Shown here one piece after another: positions 23,902 through 35,900 of a DNA stretch of 64,000 nucleotides; positions within the stretch are counted from its first letter, which is position 1, and each line of letters starts with the position of its first letter. The notes below the pieces were generated by a model. The model was not told the origin of the DNA. It saw nothing but the letters and a program-made list of their open reading frames with translations, and did no database searches. The DNA is from Prinia subflava. Taxonomy: Eukaryota > Chordata > Aves > Passeriformes > Cisticolidae. Made by a program: the position numbers and the translations under genes. The stretch lies in the NCBI RefSeq assembly GCF_021018805.1, contig NC_086266.1, positions 5,394,001 to 5,458,000 of the forward strand, written 5' to 3'.

Positions 23902-26900
23902 CTGTGAGGGGGAGACATAGGAGGGTGAAGGGGAGGAAAAGGCAGCTGAGAATGTTCTGGAAACCAACCCCCACCCAACTGGCAGCAGAACAGATCAGAT
24001 CATCATGGGTGCAGTTCAGTGGAGAGGGATGACTGATCTTCCCCAGTCTCTGCACCTGGATGTGAATCACCACGTTTGTGTGCAGGGGGAGCTGGCAGCT
24101 CCCTGCAGGAGTGTGAGTGTTCTTCCTGGCACTCCAGGGCACAGCCCTGCTCAGCAAAGGTCTGACTGCCCTGATTCCCCATCTGTGCCAATGTGTCAGA
24201 AACATGACCTGTTCGATCTGTTCTGGCTCTTCCCTCATGTCCCTGAGCTCAGGGGTCTCTGAGGACACAGCACACAGCCCAGATGTGTCTGCTCCTCGCT
24301 GCCAGTTACTGGAGAAAAGCTGGGGAGAGGCTGTGTGCCTCTTGGCCGACCATGATCCTCATGGAAGAGCTCTGTCCACCCTGGGATAGGAGGGTGGGGG
24401 AATATGGGGGATGTGCTGGGAAATGAGCCTGGCCCAGAAGAGATACATCTCTCTCTGTTTCAGTTCTGCCCCAGTTCAGAGGCCTCTTCAGTTCATGTGT
24501 CAGAAGTACCTGCCATGAGCTGGGGCAGATCTCATGACAGAGCATGAGGATGAGGAGAATCATGACCACCATGGGTTCATTATCCCTTCACTCAGGAGGT
24601 CTTCTCATGGAAGAGCACGAAAAAAGATTGGCTTCTGCATCTCTGTGACCTAAGACACCTCTGTGATCCAGAGATCAAACTGATACAGGCATCTTAAAGT
24701 GGCATTTACATTTAGTTGTGTGAGTCATTCTAAACTGTTCCGATAAGCTCTCCAGCAGTTCTGAAGAGAGCACAGTGTGCCTGGCTCTGACAGGGGCTTC
24801 CTTGTTTTAAGGGCTTTTTCTGGCTGTGTCTCACCTCTCACACCCAGCACACAGGGTGAAGACTGGATGAACTCAGTAGGGGTCGGGCACTAAAACCACA
24901 CCAGCAGTTTCCACTGCAGGCTCAGGAAGGATGTTTTTAAACAGCTTTAAATAGCTTTTAAATCCACCCCCACTGACCCCTGTGACCTACCAGCCGGGCT
25001 TTCCTGTGGCTGTGCTCCAGTGGTTTCTTGTTTCCCACCAGGTAGTTGAGCGTGGCGTACTCCATGAGCGCGGCGAAGACGAAGATGAAGCACACAGAGA
25101 CAAAGAGGTCCATGGCTGTGATGTAGGAAACTCGGGGGAGGTGCTTGCGGGAGATGGTGCTCAGGGTGGTCATGGTGAGCACAGTCGTGATGCCTAAGAG
25201 GGAAAACAGCTGGCTTAAGTACTGACAAGGAGCACTTCTGTCTCCTACACCCCTCAAAACAGCCCCATTTTCCCTCTGCTCTGGTTGTCTGGTCCTATTT
25301 TTGCTGTTCTCAGCCAGGCTGTGGTCTTGAGGAACCCTCTGACAATGCTCTGTGAAAAAGAATGATGTTCAAAATTCAGGTATCACACCAATGTGGACTG
25401 GTAAATGAGCTGGAAACTCAGACTCTGCATGACGCTGGGTTGGTCATGCAGGGCTTGCCCTCATCTCCTGTCCTCCATGTGCCTCAGCACAGCTTCTAGA
25501 AGGATCTGTTCCACGATCAGAGGGGAGGTTGACAGGTCTGTGGTTCCTAAGATCCTCCTTTTCACCCTTTGAAAAAATGGGTGCAATATTTCCCCTTTTC
25601 TGGTTACTGCCATGGCTTTTCAAGTATCATGGAGAGTGGCTTGGAAACCACATCAGCCATGCTCTGGGATGTATCTTGTCAAGTCCCACAGACTTATGGA
25701 TGCTCAGGTTCCTGAGGAGGTCTCAAAGCTGATCTTGTCTTGCTGTGAGAGGGACTTTGCTGCTCCAGTCCCTGCAATCCATCCACTGTGGAATGTGGGG
25801 GGAGAGGCTGCCAGTGAAGACTGAGGCAAAAAAAGTACCTCAGCCTCCTTCTCATTGCTTTTTACCCCTTTGCCAGTTATGTTCAACTTGCTTTGACCTT
25901 CTCTTTCTGGCTGACAAAACTGGAGAAGCCCCTCTTAGTATTCTCTGCATCCCTAACCCCATCCCTGCACAACTGGGCAGTGTCCCTGTGCTCCTCCCAG
26001 GATACCTGTCCCTGCTTCCACTGCCTGTGCATTTCCTTCTTGCCTTTTAGTCTGACCAGAAGCTCTTGGCTCATCCATGCTGATCTCTTGCCTTCCTTTC
26101 CTGATTTCTTAAACCTGGGGTTTGAGAACCCTTTTGCTCTTTAGAAAGTATCCTGAAAAATCTGCCAGTGCTGCTCTGCTCCCTGGTCATCAGGCTGCCC
26201 TGTAGCAGATAACAATCACAAGCTTCCTTTCATTTCCTTGGTCCAATTCCTACCCATAAATTTTCAATCTGCTCCTGGCTATTCTTCAGAGACAGCTCTT
26301 CACAATCTATCCATTCCTTGATGCAGAGGGCAAGTGCGTAGGAGGTGATAAGGAATTTCTTTTGACATGAGTGGGGCTTGGAATTGTTTTTGCAGAAGCA
26401 GCAATGCTCACGTTTCTGCTTCCAGAGATGAAGTGTCAGGAGTCAACAAAGGATCAGCTACAGGAGTTGGCATTGTGATCTCATCCGCTGATTTTCAGGA
26501 TGTGGGGAAGAAGCAGGAAGTCCACCTTTCTCCTTCTCTAGCATCCACCTAAATCCACCTGCCACCCTTTCCTGGGGTCACCTCAGTGGCTCTGGGGATG
26601 AGCATGGCACAAGATTTTCATGTTTTCCTGCCATACTTGCATTAGCAGATGTGATGTGACTTCCCATATTTTTGAAGTGCCAGTGGAACTGGTCCAGTTT
26701 ACATCTCCCTAATGTAGGCTGGCAGGCTCGAAATGTGCTGGAGATCGTTTGTATTAAGTACAACAGGGGCTGTGGAGAGAATACATTATTCTTCATGAGC
26801 TGTGGTCCCTTCCCATTGAGAGGGGCCCCTCTCCTGGGGAAACCTGCCTTTGTTTTTTGAGACAGTCGCTGGAGCCGTGCACATTTTCCTCTTGCTGTTC

Positions 26901-29900
26901 ATTCCTTTGCCAGCCACAGACTATGGCACACCCTCACCTTCATTGGAAATGACACCCTCTTCCTCCTCCTCTCTCCACGAGCACCAAACTAATTAATTTT
27001 GAGAGGGAGGTGGGGAGACACAGCCATCATGGCTGGGCTCTAAATAGCTGATGGCACCTCCTCTCCTCTCCTCTCCATCCCCACAGAGACCTGCAGGCAG
27101 GGCTGGGAATGCTGCCTCCAATTAAAGGCAAAGTCAGCGGGGCTGATAGGGAGGACAGCACTGGGAATCACAGCTTGCTGCAAAATGCAGATACAGCCAA
27201 AGCGTATTAAAGACCCGGGAAGATCTCCCCAGCACCTATCAGAGCAGCATTCAATCAACAGAAGCCTTTCTCCTGCCTCGAGGAAGCCACTGCAGTTTGC
27301 TGAGAAAATCTAAACAAAAGGCAGAGCTGCTGTCACTCTCTGGGTCCTGTGGGGTGACTGACACAAAAGGGTTGTACCTGGGGCTCTGTGCACTCAGCCA
27401 AGCAACTTTATCCATTAACCCTACAACCCTCCTGTCAGCAGCCCTGCACAGAAGCCTTGAAAAGTTGTGAAGAAACCTGGAAAATGTGCATGGGACAGGA
27501 GCCCTCAGGGCAGCACTGCAATGCCACAGCTCAGCCCCTCCCTCTCCCTTTTGGTGCATGAGAATATCCCACTGCTGGCTTGGAAAAGGCTGTGCTTGGG
27601 TTTCAGGTGAAGCTACGAGAGTGAGATGCTCTCCTGAGATAATCCAGCAGCCCAAGCCAGCAGAGCTGGAGGTTTGGTTGAGCCTGTGGAGTGTTACACA
27701 CACAGGAAGCTGAAGGAGTGGAATATTCTCTGGTAAGCTCAAAAATGCCAGAAATGGCTTCAGGAGATTTCATAGTCCAACACTGCCAGCCTGCTTGCCT
27801 GGCAGAGTTTGACAAGCATCAGACATGCGTCATCCTGTCTCTTACCCAGAGATGTCCTGGCTGGTGTAGAGTCTCTCTTGATCCAGAAGGAAACCCAGGA
27901 AAGAACAACAGTCAGGATGCAGGGAATGTAGGTCTGAATGGCAAAGTAACCCATCCGTCTGCTTAGGTCAAAAGAAACTGTCATCACCATGTACTCCCCT
28001 AGGAAAAAGCAACAGAGACATTGGAATCTTAACAAGGGGCTTCCTAAAGCAGAAAAATCAGTAAACTTTCAGAATTTGGAGTTTCTGGTGAGGTTTTCTT
28101 GTTGTTTGAAGTGCCTGTCCATCTGGTTTTGCAGCTGCCCAGATTGTTAACTTCACGTGGCTGGCTGAGTAGGTTTGGTGACTCGCTGGTTTTGTGGCTA
28201 GTGGATTCTGTGGCTACCTGGCTGGCTCTGTGGCTGCTTGATGCCTTTGTGACTAACTGAAGAGCTGGTTTTATGGTTGCCCAACTGGCTGTTTGCCTGG
28301 CTGTCCATATGGCCACCAGGCTGCACTCATACTGGCCTGACTAAGGACACTGAGAAGCACAGAGTTAGGAAAAGTTTCAGGGAAGGAACTGCAGGCAGCA
28401 TTTATCTTCATCTGATTGCTTCAAGGGTGCCTTTTCTATAGAAGCTCTTTGGCTTTAACAGGCTGCATGGCCTGGCTTGCTAACGAACTACCTGAGCTGT
28501 GACAAAGGAGGTGTCCTTCAATCGCTTCCACTGAGAGTGTGCTCCTGCCTCTGGAAAAGGCATGTGGTGCTGTACATCCTAATTGCTCATTTGGCAACTT
28601 ACAGTGGAGCTGGTTTCTTTTTTCAGGGGCTCACAGTGAGTATTGGAAGAAAGCCACCTGACAGCTCTGGGGTTAAGATGGAGCTTGCAAGCAATTACCA
28701 AAAAAAAAAGGGAATTACAAACATTAGAGGGCTACTGGTGCATTCAGGACACTTTCACTTCTTGTCCCAGTTTGTGCTGCCTTTCTACCCCAGCTGCCAC
28801 GGCTGAGAGCAGCTGCTTCCTGCAGAGTGGGAGAAGCACTGCTCCTTGCTTAAAGGAGGAGTTTCAGAGGGCTTAAAAGTATGAGCTCACCCCACCTTCA
28901 GGAATCCAAAGGCTTTCCTCAGTTGTCTGTGGGAAGGAAAGGGGATGTGAGCTATTATGAGGAGGAGGGGGAGCTGAAGGGCTTCCATTATTTAGCTTCT
29001 TCACACATGCAGCCTTGTCCCTGTCTCTTAAAGCACAGTTCAGGTGTTCATCAGCCTGACGTGAGTTTACAGAAGGAAAGATGGAGACCTGCAAGTTCTG
29101 ATTTCTCCACCCCCGTTCCAATCACAAGCATCACCCAGGGATTACACAGCGTGCACACCCTGCAGCAAGAGGGGATTTAAGGTCCCTCTCCCGAACCTTC
29201 AGTTAGGGATAGCTTCATTCACACCAGCACTGTCACCCCACAGCTCACAGATGTCAGTGGTTCTGGCCTCTCCTTGCTCCATCTTCCCCTCACCCTCCAT
29301 CCCTATCCATCCTGCTCCCTCCAGCCGAGGTCCATCCCTTCATTTTTAGTTTTTTGCTCTGACCATGCTGTTGTAACCTTCCTTCCCCACTCCTCTGCCT
29401 CCCACCAGGCCTCCTCCCGTGGGCTACCTCCCCTCGCCTCACCTGCCCCAGTCCTGAGGACCTCCGAGGTGTTCCTGAGCCCCGTGAAGTCGAACTGGTA
29501 GAGCCTCCAGGTGCGCTGGTCCGACACCTCGATGGAGTAACGTCTCCAGCGATACACGATCTCCTCCCGGGGGTATCCATCTGGGAAAATCCAGCCACGG
29601 GCGTCAGGGGGAGGGTGTGCCCTGTGCCCCCACCTCGGGGGAACAGTGCTTAGTGGAATGTTGTTTATTGTTAAAAGAAAACACAAGCGAGCAGTGTTCG
29701 AAGCAGGTGTGCTTGGCTAGAACAATTGTCTGTAAGCTTTAGCAATATGCTGTTGGCTTCAAAACTTTTAAAATGCCCTGTAACAAAGAGATCTTTGGCT
29801 GCTGCTGGCAGAGGTGAGCTGTTGCCATCCTTCAGTTGTGTAAAACACTGTTAGGAGGCTGATGCTGCAATAAAGACTTGAGGAATGCTGAGCAGTGTCC

Positions 29901-32900
29901 CTGTCCCATTTGTGCCCGAAGACCCAACGCAAGGCACCAGCCTGACTATAAAAGCACTGGCATCTCACCAGAGCTGCTCTGCAAAGATGAACCCTTCAGG
30001 CAGGTGTTTCTGGAGCCTTTTGTTTAGATTCCCTGAGCATTCCCACACGGAATGGGAGTAGGGACTGCATCTCCCCTTGAGGACTGCTTCAGATCCTGGG
30101 GATGGGGAAGGCATTGCCAGAAACAGAGCCTTGCTAAGGACTGCACTGCTGGGGATGAGATGTGAGTTGGTCCAAGAGGACTCTGGTGGTTTGAGGAAAA
30201 ATTTCTTAGAGGGTGGCAGAGCAATGGAACGTTGTTCCCAGGGAGGTTGTGGAGCCTCCCTCCCATGATTCTGGAGTCAAAACTCTGGATTCCAAACCCC
30301 ACCTGGCTGCACTCCTGTGTAACCTGCTCTAGGTGAGTGGGACTGTTATAGATGATCTCCAAGGGCCCCTTCCAGCCCTGACTGTTCTGTGATTCTGTGA
30401 CGCCACCAGCCTGAAACCTTTAAGGGTTTTAGCTCCCTGGGGCAGCTGCCACCTCATGAATGCCATCCCAGCATGAGTACAAAGCTGCCAGCATGGTTCT
30501 GGCTGCTCTGTGTGCTCCCTGTAGGGAGCTGATCTGTGGAAAAGAAGGGGTGCATTCTCCATGGAGAAGAAAACTTGGCCCTGCAGGCTGCAGCACAGCT
30601 TCTCCTGCTTCTGGCTTTCTTGATAAAGAAAAAATCCTGCTGTAAAGCAGGGACCTAGGAGAAAGTCTCTCGGAGGAGGATGGAGTAAGAGCTTGGCAGC
30701 TAACTAACAGCGTGTTTCTAATTATCAACCGTGTATGGCATGCACCATTAATTAGCAAAGAATGAGGGGTGGTGGGAGATGAAGGGATGAGATTTCCTCA
30801 GCATGCTGCCTCCTTCTGAAGCACCTCAGAGCTCTGAGCTGCATCTCTTCAGTGGCAGGGGAAGCAGGAGAACCCGAGCTCAGATGATTAAATCAGATTT
30901 CCCACCCACGCAGGAGGACAGGGATCTCTTGGTGCAGAAAGGCTCCCTGCAAAATTACCACAGGAGATGTGATACCATCAGAAGCCCTCTCTGCTGAAGA
31001 GTCTGGATGAGTAGTGACTGACAGGGGAGGTCTGAGTAACCCTCCTTTGGAGCAGAACGTTTCCAGACCTCACTCAGAGAGTGGGAGAAGAAGGAAGATG
31101 CAAAGCAGGACGGGTGCCATTTGTCCACCAGAATATATCCGTGTTCTGTCTGGAGTGACCAGGTGGTCAGTGAAATAATCTCCTCCAATCCACCCAAATT
31201 AAGGAGAAACTCAGAGATGTTGGGAATCTGTCCCTGACAACCTCTGCTAGCCCAGGAATGGGAGGATGCTTCAGGCCATGAAGGGTAATGGCTCAGGAAG
31301 GGTGCCATAGAAATTAGGTGTAGCTAAAAGGGAGGATGGCTTCCCCAGGAAAGCATTACTCCACTGAGGTTTCTCTGCTCACCTTCTAAAGCTATCTTTA
31401 AAATATGTATACTCACAACTGGAAAAAACCAAAGGGCAGGAGTGAGTGTCCATTGGGAAATTCTGCAGCTGGAGCAGACATTCAGCCTCGATTGTCAGCC
31501 TGAGACACAGAGAGAGAGATTTTGAGCTGGTGAAGTTGGTTTGCTTCCAGCACCTAAATGTGACAGAGGCATTCTCACTTCCTTGAGAACTAATTTGCTG
31601 AAGATCAGCCTGTTTGCAGGAACATTCCAACCAAAAATACACATTTGGATATTTTCAAGGTGAGGAAAAACATCCAAGTTTCACCTTCAAAAAACCCTTC
31701 TGTTTAGTCAACTTTTCAGATTTGTTTATGGAAGTGAGAAGTTACTGGAGCAAAGAGCCAGATGTTTATTAACAGACTAAAACAGCTGGACTGACCAAGA
31801 CAACATTCTGAAGGATTTTAGTTTAGGGAACCACTTGACCATCTCTTTGTTCCCTCCCCCAGCAGAGCCCGCTGGGTGTACCTGAGAGTGTAGAGCACTT
31901 TCCCGTCGTTCCAGATGCGGAGGAGCTGGTTGGGAGTGGTGATCCAGTGGGAGTCAGCCCGTTTGGAGTTCCTGAAGAAGGTGTCAGGGATCCAGATGCG
32001 GCTCACCATGTTGGTGTTGAGCGTCAGCGCCTTCAGGGTGCTGTTGAACCGCAGGCGCCGGTCGTACCACGTCTGAGCAAAGAAGATGTCAATGGTGTAC
32101 TCCTGGGAAAATAGGGAAAAATGGCATTGTGGAATGCCTCAAATCCCTCAGGGGAACTCAGAGATATCATTATATTATTTGGGAGGGCTGAAATAACGAT
32201 ACAGGAAACTCTAATCTTCTTGGAAGGCACATAGCAAAAGTTTATTAAAAGGCACATCCTTTTTATACAGCATTTTGGTACAATTGAATATGATTGGTCA
32301 TTTAGGCTGACACCTCTTTGTAAACATTTTTGCAAATAAACAAGTAGGAAAAACATCAGGAAATCAAAAGATTAGAAATTGTTTGGAATATCTTTTCACA
32401 GTCCCCCCAGAGCAGGTGCCTGGGAAAATCTGACTTGCTCTCTCACAAGCTGCCTGATGCCTAAGAAATTATCTTTGACCACTGTCAGCATCCACACCCA
32501 GGGTCCTGGCCTGGAAAGATACAGCACAGAGTTTCCACGTAGACTGAAAGAAAATACTTCCCCCACGATGCCTTGCTGATCCAGCCCAGTTTGCTTTCCC
32601 CGTATGTCCCTAACTGGAGTGGTTTGTCCTTTCCCTGTTTCCCTGTTGGTTGTGGCACCCCTGGTGGCCTGCTCCTGTGTCCCCTGTAGGTCCCTGACCT
32701 TTGCCCTGCCCTTTGTACTGCCCCATTCCCTCAGACCATTGGTCCTGACCCCTGTTTAGGCCTGTGCACAGCTCATGGCGAGGTCTCTGTTCCTGATTTC
32801 CCTTTGGAGTATAGGAATTCACCTTGCTGGAACTGATTCATACAAAGGCCCCTCTTGCCTCTCTTTGCTGAGCTAGCCTGGTGTGTGTGGATGTGAGAGC

Positions 32901-35900
32901 TTGGCTGCTTTGCCTGAATTCCCCCTAAGCAGCTTTTCCACAGGAGATGCTGACTGGGATATGGGCAGCAGCTCCACTATCTAAAACCACACTGCTGCAT
33001 GGGATGTTCTGAGAGGGATGCAGGCCAAGCAGAGCCTGCTCCTCTGGTCTGCAGGCAGCCACAGCCAGAACATTTCTTTTCTCAGTCTGGGAGCAAGTGT
33101 TGGTGACCACAGACACCTTTCCAGGCTCACCATTAGCTCACAGCCAGGACATCCATGGCACACTTGGGAAGAGCCAAAGACTCTGTGTTTACTGGTGGGC
33201 TGAGCCTGGCCCTTGCCTGGAAAACCAGGACTAAACAAACAAAACCTTGGGCTTCCTCTTGGCAGACAACTCAATACTCCTTTTAAGGCATGGAGGGGCA
33301 GTGTGGACCTTGGCTGAGTCCAGCCTTAAATTCAGCTTTCAGTCACAGGGAAAGCTGCTCACCAGCTCAGCAGAGAAAGCAAGCAGACAGCTCTTTCTGT
33401 TATTTATTGGGGCCTAGCCTTGTTCCATACACCTAATTTGTACATAGAGCAATAGTAGTGCTGTGCATAAATCGAGTGACAATCCATCCCTTGCTACAGG
33501 ACTGACACTGCAAAGTGTTCATATGAAAACTCAGAGCAGTCTGGGCAGATATCCCTTGCTGGAGATTAGAAAAGAAACCTGGGGCTGCCAGCTCTGGGTG
33601 CAACCAGTTAAAAATCCTGATTCTTTCGCTGACTGAAAAAAGATTTTCCACCATAATAAGGACCTTCAGTTTTGGTAAGAGAGTGTGTCCTAGCTCCTGG
33701 CAGTTCTGGGAGGCAGCTCCTGCCTGGGTTGGACTGGCAGTAGCCCACACCATTAGCCCACCACTCTGCTGCTCGCTGCTGCAAGTCAATTTGCTCCTGA
33801 GAAGGTGCTAATTAATGCCATGGAGGAACAAGTCTGGCACTCAGCAGCTGTCTGAAGCAGAGCCCAGATGCAGTTCCACCAGTCCCTGCTACAGTCCCCT
33901 GCTCCTGAGAGCTGCTGGCGTGACCTCTGCTCCCTTTCACTCCTGTTGAACCTGCACGACCCCCGCTGCCTCCCTCTCTTTTGTGTGCAGAGATGAAGAA
34001 AGTCTGACTTTGCCATCCCTCCCTCTCATTCTCCTCCTCGCTGTATTGATTTATCTCGGTGGAATTTTTATGACTGCAGCACATCCTCCCCACGCTGCCC
34101 TCGCTGCTGGCTCGGAGCGGGCTCCTCCAGCTCTGCTGGAATAGCTGCAGCACTCCATGGGACAGCGTGTCCTGCTCCCCTGGCAGCCAGCAGAGAGAGG
34201 GATGGGTCCCCAGCACGTCCCTTGCACAGGAATGAGGTGGTGAGGGAAGGGCTTTTGCCATCAGGCAGCTGAACCACTCTCCAGGCTGGTGCTTCACCCT
34301 GGTTAGACAAAGGTGACAGGGACAGGGCCTGATGGGTGTCTAAGTGGGGACAATGGGCACAATCAGAGGGGTGGCTTTGCCTCTACAGTTCATTCAAAGC
34401 ACACATGAGCAGGCACAGGGCTAAGGACAGCAGCAGCCCTCACAGCCAAGTGCACAGGCACGGCCCCTGCCCACACCCAGGGGGTTGGGAGAGCCCATCC
34501 CAGCACCTGAATGTGCTGGATCATCCTGGGTACTGCTTGGATACAGGGTGTGTGGTGATGGAGACATGTAAAAATGTGAAATAAAAGTAGCATTGGCACA
34601 GCGTTGGGGCCAAAATAGCACAATATTTGACATATTCTCCCCCATCACTGCACACCCCGTTTGAGTTCATATGAGTTTACAAAGCTCCTCCTAAGTAATA
34701 TCTCTGGTGTAGGAGAAAGCAACCAAAAATGCAACAATAAATTCATGTTAGATGTCACTATCAGTGTTTAACTCCCAACTGGAGTCACTGGTGACATCTC
34801 ACTTCTGGGCTGACTGCTCCGTTATGTCCTGCTGTAAAGTTCACCATTCAAGTCTGGGATGATCAATGCTAGAACTCTTCCAGAGTGGAGGGTCAGCTCT
34901 TCCAGGGGTTTAGCATTTATTATCAAGGCCAGATTTTCAGGAGGTATCAGCATGAAAGAGCTCCTCTTGTGCCATTCATAGCCAGCCTTTGCAAAAGGTG
35001 TGGTGCACAAGTCATTCAGCTCCTCAGAAAAATCTGAGCTGTTATTGTCACTGTCCTGTGGTTTGATCTAATTTCAGTGGCTATTATTAGCACAGCTATT
35101 CACGAGGCAGAACTTAGTAGCTGAGCTGGCTCCCTTGCCTCTCTGTAGGGAGCCCATTGGGAAATTTTGGCATTTACAAATGTGTTTTCTTTCAGAATTA
35201 TCTGAGGCAAGATTTATACAAAAGCGCTCTGGCCTTTGGGAGGACTTTTACCCTTCCCACTTCCTCCTCCTGCTGAGTGAGGGAGCAGCTGTGTGGCTGA
35301 GCTGCCCACTGGGGTTGAACCACCACAGCTCCAGAAGAATTCAGCATCTGTTCCCATCAGGAATGCCCACTCTGATGCTGAGGAACCTTCCCTGGCTGGA
35401 GCTCTGCCCTGATCAGCTGTGGGATGGTGTTCAGACCCTTCTCTGGGCATTACTGAGATCCCACTTAGCTGTAGGTGTCTGCTAAGGTGGTTATAACAGA
35501 AGGTGCTTGACTGTGGGTTTCCTACAGCCCTTAGAAGGGGGTAGGGACTTCTGGAGGCAGATCTCCATGTGAAGCAGTCCAGGCTGTCTTCTGGAAACAC
35601 CTCTTACTCTTCCTGACCTTGGAAGAGTCCACTGATCAAAGCTGAGGAGCTGGAGTTTGGCAGGATGAGCTCAGCCCCTGAAACTCAGGGCACTGTTTCT
35701 CCATCTCCTGCACCCCTGTGGTTTTTCTCCACCCCTGACACTCAGCCATCAGCAAGAGACTTCTCAATGCCTCGATTTCCCCATGTGGAAAAGGGTTATT
35801 GTAAAATACGCCTCCACCATTACTGCACCATCTGCTGTGCAGCACATGGAGGTTGTTAACTTCTCTGTGAAAGCACAGGCATTTTTAGTGTTCTCAACAG

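Larger units (their letters stand above)
29581..31416 (-). other. GABRG4 intron 5 (1.84 kb)
   Basis: GTGAGT...CCCAG. Contains an LTR-like element next to exon 6 and a CR1 3' fragment, both in the antisense direction relative to the gene. The rest (30401-31416) is unrecognised. Confidence 0.88.

Noticed and set aside
33385..33480. LTR-like end with CCCCAATAAATAA on the minus strand
   Set aside because: Only one landmark; no second copy or defined ends in the window.
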